DNA of 64,000 nucleotides from NCBI GenBank assembly GCA_026745465.1, contig JACYXH010000580.1, positions 1 through 64,000 on the forward strand, read 5' to 3'. The stretch is from Lota lota. Taxonomy: Eukaryota > Chordata > Actinopteri > Gadiformes > Lotidae. Of this stretch, positions 26,076-37,000 are shown in pieces; within the stretch, counting starts at the first letter, position 1, and the number at the start of each line of letters is the position of its first letter. The notes beneath the pieces are model-generated. The model had not been told where the DNA came from. It did not search any database and was given only the letters and a program-made list of their open reading frames with translations. Both the position numbers and the translations under genes were made by a program.

Positions 26076-26338
26076 CTGGGTCAGCAGCCCAGGCCTCCGA
26101 GTCTCCAGGATGGAGGGGGAGGGTGGGCTGGAGTGGACCGCCAAGTCCGCTGACACCTCCGCCAGTCAAGGCAGCAGCCCAGGCCTCCGAGTCTCCAGGA
26201 TGGAGGGGGAGGGTGGGTTGGGGTGTCACCCTGGGGAGGTGTGGGGACTGTGGGGTTGGTGTTTTTTTTTTTTTTTTAGGTATGGTAACCCTGGTCAGAG
26301 TCCGTGAGGTATGGTAACCCTGGGTCAGAGTCCGGTTT
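26076..26338 (+). repeat. Internal duplications in the TRIM
   Basis: An approximately 45-bp segment starting AGCCCAGGCCTCCGAGTCTC occurs at about 26080 and again at about 26173. Further on, GGTATGGTAACCCTGG with its following bases occurs twice in tandem (26279-26338). A run of 16 T lies between the two sets. Confidence 0.8.
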
Positions 26339-26404
26339 AGGAATTATTTTTTGGATAGGTTTCAGCCGGGGATACTCCCCGGCTTCAATTGGGTGTTGGG
26401 GGTA

Positions 26405-26738
26405 TGTGGGAGTGTGTGTGGATGGTGGCTGGTTTAAGCAGCCTCACCTGGCCTGAGTCAGACTGATTGGACTCTGGGGCTGGGTGGGACTGCACACTTG
26501 TTGCACATTGAGCAATCAGTGTGCACAGGTTAAACCAGCCACCACCACACACTCGAGGAGAGCTCTTCGGCATGGCAGCATGGAGCACCGTCTGCCTGCC
26601 TCATTATATGCAACCTTAACAATAAACTGGTTTTCAACATCGCCACCCTGTGTCCAATTGTTTGGAGGAGCCCGAGGAAAGTCACCTAGGTGGAGTATGG
26701 GAGCCACCTAGGTGGCGTGTAGATTGGACATTGCTACA
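26405..26738 (+). repeat. 3' LTR of the TRIM
   Basis: It is nearly identical to the 5' LTR apart from a 2-bp shortening in a CA run and a few substitutions. The target duplication CACGT follows it directly. Confidence 0.9.
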
Positions 26739-27420
26739 CACGTGTTTTGCAAACCAATTCAGATTTACACGTCTTTCTGCGGCTAGAAATAACAACCTAC
26801 AAGTTCACAAATCTTAACTTGAACTAGAAACACTTCAGTTATAAAATTCTGACTACACTTACAATACTCAACTCCTATCGGAGGCTTTCCAATCGTTACC
26901 TGTTCTCTGTGCTATACAATACAAAACGGTGCAACCCCTGTATTTATCATTGGGCAGAGGTGGGAGGTAACAAATTGCAAATACTTTGTTACTGTACTTA
27001 AGTACAGTTTTCAGGTATCTGTACTTTACTTGTTTATTTTTCCGACAACCTTTTTCTTTAACTCCCTACATTTTAACACAAATCGGTACTTTGTACTACT
27101 TACATTTTCAAAACAGGCTCGTTACTTTAGTTTTAATGCATTTGAGGGGAATGATTTTTATTTTGCTTCGATGCGTGTCTTACCAACATCAAGACCTATT
27201 CCAACCTAAATCAATGGGACAATACATAGAAAAGACGATCCCTATGTGTAGCCATCGGTGCATATCACGCATTACAGACGTAGCAAGATGAAAATTACGT
27301 AAAAGACGAAGACGAGAGGGAGACTTGACCGGGGAGAAATGGCGTCTATGGGAAAACTAGTATCATAGCGAGTTAGGATGGATGAAATTGAACCAGCAAA
27401 CATGGCAGACGGAGCAGATT

Positions 27421-27958
27421 TGTCAGGAGTGTGCAAAATACGAACCCAAAAGCAGAATAAGTCCAAAATATTTATTTGAGGCAGGGCAAGGCTTCAGCTC
27501 AATCAACAACAAAAATTAACTCCTGTTTCTCAGGAGGAATGCAAAAACACAAAAAATCGAAACAAAGAAAAGAGCCAGGTCACCGTCAGTAGAGCAGTCC
27601 AGGGGTAGGCAAAGGTCAAAACTGAAGGCAAATCCAAAAACAGGCAGGAATCAAACAGGCAGGGAGGGAGGGAGGGAGGGAGACCACAGGGCAGAGTGAA
27701 CTGACTATGTAAGCTAAGAGCAAACATAAGAACAATCGGACAACGTGGCACTGAAAGCACAGGACATAAATAGGCTGAGTAATTAGCACAATGACAAACA
27801 GGTGAGCAGGAAAAAGGGCGGGTAACAGACAATGGCAGGGTGTACAGTTGAGGGGCAAAGACAGGGGCACAACAGAAGTAGGCACATGGTAGACAACAAC
27901 ACAAAATAACCAGCAGGAGGCCAGAGAGTCACTCAGTCCCAAAACGGAGGAGCTGACA
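27421..27958 (-). mobile_element. Solo LTR inside the hAT element
   Basis: It starts TGTCAGGAGT and ends GAGCTGACA, and is flanked by GATT on both sides (27417-27420, 27959-27962). TTTATT near 27470 reads as AATAAA on the minus strand, so I place it in minus orientation. It contains a short (GGGA)n run near 27660. No pol sequence is present. Confidence 0.75.
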
Positions 27959-28522
27959 GATTCAGAGCAGCGTCAAGACATTCCCAATCCATGGCCTCAT
28001 TTAAGAGCAATGTTTGAAGTTGTTGGCTCTAAGAATGATTCTTGGCGAATGTGTTGTGTCTTGTGCCAACCTTATAATATTTTGGTAATCCTGTAGAGAT
28101 GAGGGAATTTCTAACAAAATAGTTTAAGTGTTCATTAGACCAGAAGTGTGGTCTCATTTTGATCATAATGTTTAGAGTTCTGTTGCTGACATTGAAAACT
28201 GATTTGCACATTGGAGCGAAGTTGATGTTCATTATTTTCAGTTTATTGTTTTATTCATTTATTTATTTAATTATTTATTTTATTTATTTATTGTTCTATT
28301 TTATTTGAAGTTAGAATGGTTTAACTTTAACAGTCTTCAAATTATATTAATATGACTTAAGGTTCAGTTAGCTTTGCACAGAAACAGCCGGAAGAAATGT
28401 CAGAGATACTTTTTACTTTTATACTTTGAGCACATTTCAGAGCCAATACTTTCCCACTTTTACTTAGGTAAGGAAGTTGAATCAGTACTTTTACTTTTAC
28501 CAGTCTTGTGTTACATACGTAT

Positions 28523-29462
28523 TGTGGGAGAAATGTACTGGGGTTTAAAGAAAACATAAGCAGTATCTTGCCTACATGATCAGTGTGGAAAAAAGCAGAG
28601 TCAACGAAGGCCTTCATTCCGAGTGGCATTCATGTGTCACTCATTTACACCATCTGCTGCCCCTGAGATTAAACCTTTACTTAGCTGAATCCAAATTGCC
28701 CCCTAAAAAGCTGTAAACCTCTCTATACCTGGCTTACGTCATCCTGAGAGGAAGAGACGGGGAGAGCTTTATGACGGTCATTAAGAAGAAAAGAGTCCCC
28801 TGCATCCTTTCTCTCACTTTACTTATACTGACTTATATGTTAAGGTTAACTAGTTAATACTACAGTCAAAGTCAAACACTGCCTGCTTTATTAATGTAAT
28901 CCACAATCACATAGTGGTATTGTCAATTGTTTAAATGTCTGTGTAGAAGTGATTGGCATTGTGCTCATGCATGTCATATCTTTATGTTAACCCATATATG
29001 TGGTATATGGATTGGTTTTCTTTGATTGTACACGGCTCATCTCATGAGCCGTGTACATTTATTATGTTTGTTTTAAATCAGTTTAAGTAATAAGGTGATG
29101 AATGGATTTTAATCACAGAGTATCTCACTGCTCTACATATGATATAACTGTAAAGTTTAAGATGTAAATTATTTACACTGTGATCTACTGAGAATCCAGA
29201 GAAGTAGGATAAGTGCCTGTTCAGTTAATGAGGAACTGGGGTGGGGGACACGGGAGTTGTCAAATTTCTAGGCCCGATGCATAGGGTGTTGTGATTGGTC
29301 AGTGCATGTAGGGGGAATTCACACATTTTGGGAATATAACCTGAAGTCTGATTCCAGGTCAGGAGTTCTTTGCAAACAAGTGATAATAAAGTCTTTATTT
29401 TTCAAACTTCGGCTTTCTCGACCTCTCTTAGTTTGTTAAAGTGTTGGGTTTTATCCACAACA
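28523..29462 (+). mobile_element. Second solo LTR inside the hAT element
   Basis: The 940-bp segment starts TGTGGGAGAAATG and ends TTATCCACAACA, with GTAT on both sides (28519-28522, 29463-29466). Removing it rejoins the ordinary 3' end of the hAT element. It carries a TATA-like AATATAA near 29332 and AATAAA at 29385-29390. Confidence 0.75.
29027..29057. repeat. Perfect 14-bp hairpin
   Basis: TGTACACGGCTCAT and its reverse complement are separated by CTC. The hairpin lies within the solo LTR at 28523-29462 and could be part of its regulatory structure. Confidence 0.85.
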
Positions 29463-29519
29463 GTATCTGTATTTCTACTTGAGTAAAGAATGTGTACTTT
29501 TGCCACCACTGCCATTGGG

Positions 29520-30778
29520 TAACCATTATTTGAAAAAGCCAATCAGAAACTGCCTCCTTATCTAAGTTCATCAACAGGCAGAATGTTATACATGGGTGAG
29601 ATTGGCACAAAGATCAGTTGGTCTGTGGAGGATCTTTTGTTTGACTGATACATGAAAGAAGGCCATTTAATGCTAATCCCAACAACCCCAAATGCTTCCT
29701 GATAAACTCCTCAAGAACAGTGAGACACAGAGGTCTGGCAGGGAGGAGGATGTGAACAGAAAAGGTGAAACCACATTAACAGTTTGATCAACTCCTCAAG
29801 AACAGTGGGGGGTTAGAGACAGAGGTCTGGCAGTTGAGGGGGATAATAACAGGAGGAAGATGAAACCATATTAAAGGTCCAGTGTGTAGAATGAAGTGGC
29901 ATCTAACGGAACAGGGATTATGATAAGTGGGTCTGCATTCTTTAATACATACATGTATTAGAAATGTTAGTTTTTGAGGTAGTTTCCCTGTTTGATAACT
30001 AAAAGTAGGATCTTACACTTTCGGATAAAGTTGGTATCCAAAACTAAACAACTGCACAACGTCATGTTATCAAAAGCAATCTATATTCCCATCGTGCAGT
30101 GCAAGTCTGTATGTTGGACGTGAATGTTTGAGTAAATGTGGATGAGAAATGTGTGACATGAAATGGCTGCATATATTCAACAATTTGGAAAAGGATGGGG
30201 ATGCACCAATCAGATACTGGCCTAATATGTGGTAACTGGGCTGATACTGGAGAATGCAATTTGAGTTGATTAAAATAATCTTTGTGGTATGCCAACCATG
30301 ATTTATAATGTACTTGAGAAACTAAACTATACAATCACAATGTAATTATTAATATTTGGTTAATCAGTCTGTGTGTGTGTGTGTGTTATAAAACGTTATA
30401 ACATCCTAGCACATCAATTGAATGTCATGCTGGTGACTGAATGGATGTGGTTGGGAAACCAGTTTGTGAACTGTTTCATCAGATAACACCAAGAGAAGAT
30501 ACAGTTTGGTGTATTGTTATCATTCACACCCTTTTCATATGAGAGATTAAGTTCCAAAGTCTTCTGGATAAGTGACTATCACATTGCACATTGGTTGCAT
30601 GTACAACCAAAAAAAGCTTCAGCCTTCCAGGCAGGTCTCTATGAACAGACTGTGCCCATTATTTTCCATGCCACTACGTGCTCATCTGAATGCGAAGCAG
30701 ATGTAAGATCAGACTTGAGAAACGTTTTTAAAGAGAATCCCCACACCGCTGTACACACGGAACTGGTTTTATTAAAAC
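29520..30778. other. Upstream region of cyp27c1
   Basis: 29695-29880 holds two degenerate copies of a roughly 90-bp repeat (ACTCCTCAAGAACAGTG, then AGAGGTCTGGCAG). 30369-30386 is a short GT run. The rest has no gene or recognised element. The promoter and 5' UTR of cyp27c1 should lie here, but I could not identify a core promoter with confidence. Confidence 0.5.
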
Positions 30779-31012
30779 ATGGCTACAATTCATATGTTGG
30801 TGAATTTACGCACAATACATTTGATTAGTAAAAGGCAGAACATTTATTTACGCGCGCTGCACAAGTCTGCATCCAGCGATGCGCGGCCGATCACCGCGGC
30901 CAGGGAGGAGTCCCGGGTGAAGACTCTCAAGGACATGCCCGGACCCAGCACGTTTGGAAATCTGGTGGAGTTCTTCTATAAAGACGGTTTTAGCAGAATC
31001 CACGAGATCCGG
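30779..31012 (+). CDS. cyp27c1: cyp27c1 exon 1
   Basis: Encodes residues 1-78: an Arg/Lys-rich presequence, then ESRVKTLKDMPGPSTFGNLV and FFYKDGFSRIHEIR. The start is the first in-frame ATG. A second ATG five codons on (30794) is possible. The exon is GC-rich against an AT-rich background. The donor is GTAATC, phase 0. Confidence 0.88.
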
Positions 31013-34000
31013 GTAATCCATTGTTTTATTAACTATATCCCCTTAAAAGTAGGCTAATTTAGAAAAGTAAATGCGTGCCAGTATTAATCACATCTTCATA
31101 GCCGAAATGTTGAGCGTCAAACACTTCATTTCCTGCATTCAGGTGAACTTTTCTGCAGCCAAAAAGTGCCCTTTCTGCATCGATTTATTGATGTAAAGGA
31201 AAACGCCATGTCAGCCAATTTCACCACCAATCATTGTGTTCATACACTCACACAGAAACTGCATAGCTTTGTCTTTGAGATTTTCTGTATTTTAGAAACA
31301 AAATGAACCCCGCAAAATAAAAACTGTATTAAAGAAACAAGTGACGTTAAACGAATTATAAATACAATATGATTGCACAAAATTGGATATTAACTAAACT
31401 AGTGCATTCGGCAAACCCTTAAAATAGGCCCTATTTAATATAGGGCCTATTTTATGTTGTGGGCTTCTTTGTAATATTGTGGCGGCAGCAGGTTGAAGGA
31501 GAGCCCAGGGTATTGGTTTAGTAACAGCTCCTGTGCCCCATACACCGCACGACTACGAGAGTGTCCTTTTATTAACACACACGCACAACACAAAACACAC
31601 AAGTCATGCCCCCCACCATGACTGCCTCGGTGGCGGTGCCGCTTCCGCCGACCCTCCCAGGGTCCCTTGCGGCACGGAGCACGGCGATCACAGCCGTGAT
31701 CGCCACACAGCCCCCACCTAAGGGGCCAGTCGCCCCCGACGGCCCCAGCACATAGTCCTTCAAGTGTTCAGGAGGCCGGCGCCAACGGGGAGGCCGTGCA
31801 GACTTCTTCTTGGCGACCCCCTCCATCGAGGCCCCCACCAGGTCCTGCAGGAGAGGGGCATCCTCGGTCGCCTGTCGGCATCTGGCCAGGGCCAATCGTC
31901 CGGTGGCCCTGGCGGAGTCGGTGTGGGTAGCGGGCTCAACCAGCCCCGTCCGCCTGCAGTCCTCAACCCTTTTCGGGTCCATGTCCTTGTCCTTCCCCTG
32001 GCCGGACAGCGCCATGGGCCGGGGTGCCGGCGCGGGGCAATAGCAGGCCAGGTGACCAGGCTCGCCACACCGAAAGCAGCAGCAGTCAGTCGGTCCAGGC
32101 CAGGCCTGGCAAACCTCCTCCGCTCCTTCCGGACCTTCCTCGCAGTCCACCCGCCGGACCATTGGTCGGGAGGCAGTGGACGGCTGCTGGCTGGGTCGGG
32201 TGGAGAACTCGAACTCTGCCTGTTCTGCCTCATCAAGAGCCCCACCGAGGTTCTGGGGACTGGTGAGGCAGACCTGCTGCCGCAGCCGCTCCGGCGTCAG
32301 CCCCTGCAGGAAGGCGTAGAGGGCCAGATCGTCCCGTGCTGCTGCAGGGAATTCGGGGTGTCCTGGCCACTAGGGGGCGCTGCACCACTAAAAAAGGGAA
32401 TGGGGGGGGGGCTTTTATCCACAGGAAGGGACCCCTAGCATTCACCCATACCACGGGCAGTGCCTGGTGAGGTAATAGGAGTCAGATTTCTCATTCTGAT
32501 AAAGTTGGAAGTTCACAAATCTGTCGAGTTATGCTTTAATAATCTATCCCTGCTCACTGTATTGTTTACTTCATAGAGAGATACTATAATGGCAATTTTA
32601 ACTATTTCTTCCAATGTCCCTTTTTTCTGTTGCCATTAATGCACGGGTAGGACAGAGTGATCTTACCCAGATTCAACAGATATTCCAGAGGTTATTGTAG
32701 TTTAGTTTTGTGTTTATTGAAGCGTTGAGACAAAGACATGAATGTACAAGGTTTTCTAATTATGCCAGTTGTATTTTGTTACTCTGTTATCTGTATGTTA
32801 TCGGTCTGGTGAGAACTGTATGTGCTTTGTCAACCCATGACCCTATATACACACAACCCTGTGCCTCTAATGTTATCTTGGCACAAAATGGAGGATGTGA
32901 AATGTGATTTGATGGGATGATTCAAAAGTGCCAAGGATCGGAGGATGTCATTAATGATTGAACTGCTATACATGAGGAGGGAGGGGGAGGAAGCAAACTC
33001 CATTGTTTTATCAACCTTAAATATTGTTTTAAATAAATACATTAAAAAAAGACAGTGTTATCCAATCACAGTCGCCGCGGCAATTCTGCCGCAGCAATTC
33101 AAATTGGACAAGCGAAATATCTCAGTCGAGCGCAAAAACGGCAGAATGAGAAACAACGAAAACAAAATCAACCAAAGCTGCCCTATGGTCGTGGCAGCCA
33201 CACTTGGCATAGCTACTATGTGACATTTTAATAATTATCTTAAACAGCGGTCCTCAATTGCTCCACACACACATGGACACACATGCGTCATTAGCCAATC
33301 CGCACACAGGAGGTTACTTCGATTCCTAGAATGCCTCATGACTTTGACTGACCGATGTCCTTGTGAGGTAATATGGTGATTGGCTGGTGTTTCATGAAGC
33401 CATGCAATTAACCAGTTTCTGTCCCTCTGCCCCCCCCCCCCCCCCCCCTCTATAAATCAACCCAAGCCAATTAGCAGGGCTGATTTAATTTGATTTTGCA
33501 TCCACCACATCAAGGCAAGAAACTGGGAGGGACTGATATCACTATTTGTTTAGTTCAAAGGTTTTTGGTTGTTCGAATCCTATTCATACTTTTGAAACAA
33601 TGTCTTGTGGTATTGTGTGTAGATATGTTATGGGAGAGTGTGTGAGAGAGAGAGAGACCCAAGCAGAATACTTTATAATCTGTAGTCACATTGCCTGAAA
33701 ACACGCTAGCATTCTTCATGTTAATCTTTTGTGTATAATTTTTGATGATGATGATGATAATGAGTGCATCTTCCCTCTGTCTCTAGATGGAGCACCGTCA
33801 GAAGTACGGGAAGATTTTCAAGTCTCGCTTCGGCCCCCATCTGGTGGTGTCCATCGCTGACCACGACTTGGTGGCCCAGGTTCTGCGGGCCGAGGGAGCC
33901 ACACCCCAGAGGGCAAACATGGAGTCCTGGAAGGAGTACCGTGACATGAGGGGCCGCTCCACCGCACTCATCTCAGCGTGAGTAACCTTTGACCTGTCTG

Positions 34001-37000
34001 TTTCGTACCCCACGTTGCATGGGTAGTTGGGGCCTTTAGAATGTTGTGGTACATAGGGGCGTAGCCAGGATTTTAGCATTGTAACATTATATATTTAAAT
34101 ATAGCCTATATTTTTCCCTTCATGTACATATTACATTTGGGACATATCTAGCCACAGCTGGTACTGCTGCTATAGCTTATTTTTCAACTTTAACTCCAGC
34201 CATATCCTCACAACAATTATGTTATTGTGATCTAATTGTGAAATCTATGGAGCAATCAAAACATGAAAGTTCCCTATGTTTACTGCCAAATAACAATGAC
34301 GTACGTATGTTAACGGTAATAATAAATAAAAGCCTCAAGCTACTATCCGCCTTGTCCTCAATCGTTTTTGATCACACCAATATAGACTTGAGTGCTGAGT
34401 GCCTGAGTATAGGTGAGTGCTGCAAGGCAGCACTCACCTATTGTTCTTATTAGGCTTTCTTATTAGGTGAGTGCTGCTAGGCAGCGCTGAGCTTATGGTC
34501 TTTAAGGTTTTATCCTTTCTTTCTTTCCTTATTATTCTCTACAACCCATTCTCTAGACTCCATTCAAATCTGAAATGTTCAACTTGGCTTGAAATCGCAT
34601 GCTATTATTTAAATGTTTGATGTATTCTACGCTTTTTTAATATTCAACTTTTAAACATGACATTATTTATATCTTCGTTCAAACATGTAACAAATCGTCA
34701 CATTTTGATCTTTGTACCTATCTTAACAGATTTGTTATATATTTAATACTTCATACCTATAATTCAACAATTTCAGTTTCAAGCTTCGTCTCAGACACAT
34801 TTCGGATACCGTGGAGCCTAAAAATGTAAAGAAATGTTTTATATACTATACATAATATAATGTGATATTATTATAGGTACAATTTGTATTCCGATTGTCA
34901 GGAGAGGAAAAATAATAAACCTCAAACCAATACATTTCAAATGTTTGTTAAATAGAAATATATTTGTCTCCCACAGCATGCACAATCTGTGTTTACCACT
35001 GCAGTAGCGTGATAACTTGCATGCAAGTGCAGGACACTTTTGTTGTCAGACAAGCAACACTGCTGAGATGAGCTCTCAGTTCACTTACTAGGTAGCATCA
35101 CAAAACTTGATTGACTGTACCTCTAAGTTACCAACTACCAAACTAAATAATGATAACAAAATGCATCACAGAACTAGAGCCCGACCAATATATCTGTCGG
35201 CCGATGTTTTCGCCAATATTGGCCTGTAACTTAGACTTCGATTTTTAGTTATTTATACATATTGAATATCGGCTGATTAATGGATGTCAGTAATTTCTTA
35301 CTCCCTAATATCGGTATTTGCATCGGCCCCTAAAATCCAGTATCGGTCGGGCTCTATACAAAAGTATTAATAATTAAACATAAACCTATTGGCATTAAAT
35401 GGATTCCGACTGGATAATGCACAATTTAAATGAATGAGTAGCCTATAAGTTCCAATAAACGCAATCATCGCATCAAAATGCATTTTTTCTTTACCCTAAA
35501 GGGGCTTATTATTTTTGAAAATCTTAAATAATGTATGCATTGCAAATCAATACAATCAGCGTCTTTTCCAAAAACTACGAAACAGTTGACTCTTCTGGAG
35601 TAAACGGTATTCACAAATTCCCTTAGTGCGCTTGCTTGATGTGACTATTTTGTGGTGCATTTCTCTACAATCATTGTTCTTATTTAAAGCACAGCCTTTT
35701 TCTTCAAACAGATTTTGTTTAAAGTTTAATAAGGGAATGCATCAGAAAGAGCCCTGTATAAACTCCAAATTAAACTCTACTAGACTGCCACAAAAAAAAG
35801 GAGGGAGAAGAGGAGGGGCTGATCTTCATCATACTTAAAGGGGAAGCGCCTGTATTTTACATACATTGCAAGGACAAATCATTTCAGGATTAATTACTCA
35901 ACTAATACTCATACCACTAGTATGGATAGTACTAATATTGTATCATCATATAACATCGCTCATTATAACGCTCATACACAACGACTGTACTTCAAAAGTA
36001 TTACAAAGTTGGTCGTAACCATGGGGATAACACGCCCTCCTCCTTCCAAGAACTCTCAACTTCCATCTCGTATTGTTCGAATTCGAGCTTAAACAGGGGG
36101 TTAATTCACACTTTAAACGATGTAGAAAACATAGATTATGAGCAGGGATCTGCACACATTTTCTTTTGCATCTATTGCTAAATCATATATAATTTAGATT
36201 AGGTGCATTACATGTTAGGGTCTTTAGGATATTGGGGAATATAACATGTTGGGGTCTTTAGAGTGTTAAAGTCATTAAAATGTTGGGGTACATAACATCT
36301 TGGGGTCAATAGAATGTTTGGGTACATAACATCTTGGGGTCTTTAGAGTGTTGGGATCTTTAGAATGTTGGGATACATAACATGTTGGGGTCTTTCTAGT
36401 GTTGGGGTACATAGCACAGTGTAATGTGTGAAGGTTGTGAGTGTAATGCACAAACAAAAAGTTGTATTACTTTTCGTGTCCTGCAGGGAGGGTGAGGACT
36501 GGCTGAAGATGCGTAGTGTGTTGCGGCAGCTGGTCATGCGACCGCGAGACGTTGCCGTGGTGAACCGCGTGTAGTACGACCTGGTGAAGAGGGTCAGCTT
36601 CCTCCGCAGCCGAGCATCTGACGGGGAGTCAGTTGTCAACATCAACAACCTGTTCTTCAAATACGCCATGGAGGGTAGGTGAAGATTTCATAAACAGTCT
36701 GGCCGAAAAGGTTGCTTCCTATGTGCAGAGAAAATCCCAACCTGTTTGACTAGAATAGGAGAGTCTTCTCCCTATCCTTCTTACTCTCAGCCCTCCTTCC
36801 TTTCTTCCTTCTCTCTCCTCCCTCTTCCTCACCCTCCTCTTCCTTCCTATCCTCCTCCTCTCTTCTCTCTACATTCTTCCTCCTCTATCCTCCGCTCCTC
36901 TGTTTGTGGAAAGAAGTAATAGTTAATGTAAAACTGGATGTGGGAGACATTGCAGTAATGGGGGTGGAAATTTGGTTCCACTTGGCTTATGAAGGCATGT

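Larger units (their letters stand above)
25485..26738 (+). mobile_element. TRIM: miniature LTR retrotransposon
   Basis: LTRs of 336 and 334 bp (25485-25820, 26405-26738) begin TGTGGGAGTG and end CATTGCTACA. They are flanked by the identical 5-bp duplication CACGT (25480-25484, 26739-26743). The internal part is only 584 bp and encodes no gag or pol. It begins with a tRNA-Lys-type primer site and ends with the purine-rich GGGTGTTGGGGGTA just before the 3' LTR. Such elements depend on enzymes from other retrotransposons. Confidence 0.92.
26955..29511. mobile_element. hAT-type element hosting two solo LTRs
   Basis: The terminal inverted repeats start CAGAGGTGG on the left and CAGTGGTGG on the right (reverse strand), with ACTTTT/AGTAC-rich subterminal sequence. 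The flanks TCATTGGG (26947-26954) and CCATTGGG (29512-29519) give an 8-bp target duplication with one mismatch, the hAT hallmark. Removing the two inserted LTRs leaves about 1.08 kb without a transposase frame. It is therefore a non-autonomous element of a type common in fish genomes. Confidence 0.82.

Noticed and set aside
25732-26307. Open frames of up to 191 codons in the TRIM
   Set aside because: They cross the LTR/internal border, the primer site and internal duplications, and show no domain. The GC-rich composition keeps several frames open on both strands.
30514-30828. 104-codon frame overlapping the cyp27c1 start
   Set aside because: It is out of frame with exon 1, and no homology is recognised. 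The cyp27c1 frame from 30779 is supported by family conservation.
31764-32438. 224-codon plus-strand frame in intron 1
   Set aside because: It is the antisense shadow of the Gypsy gag with the CCHC knuckle on the minus strand.
36572-36574. TAG as a recoded (selenocysteine or readthrough) codon
   Set aside because: Selenocysteine uses TGA, and P450s of this family are not known to use readthrough. Decay or base error is simpler.
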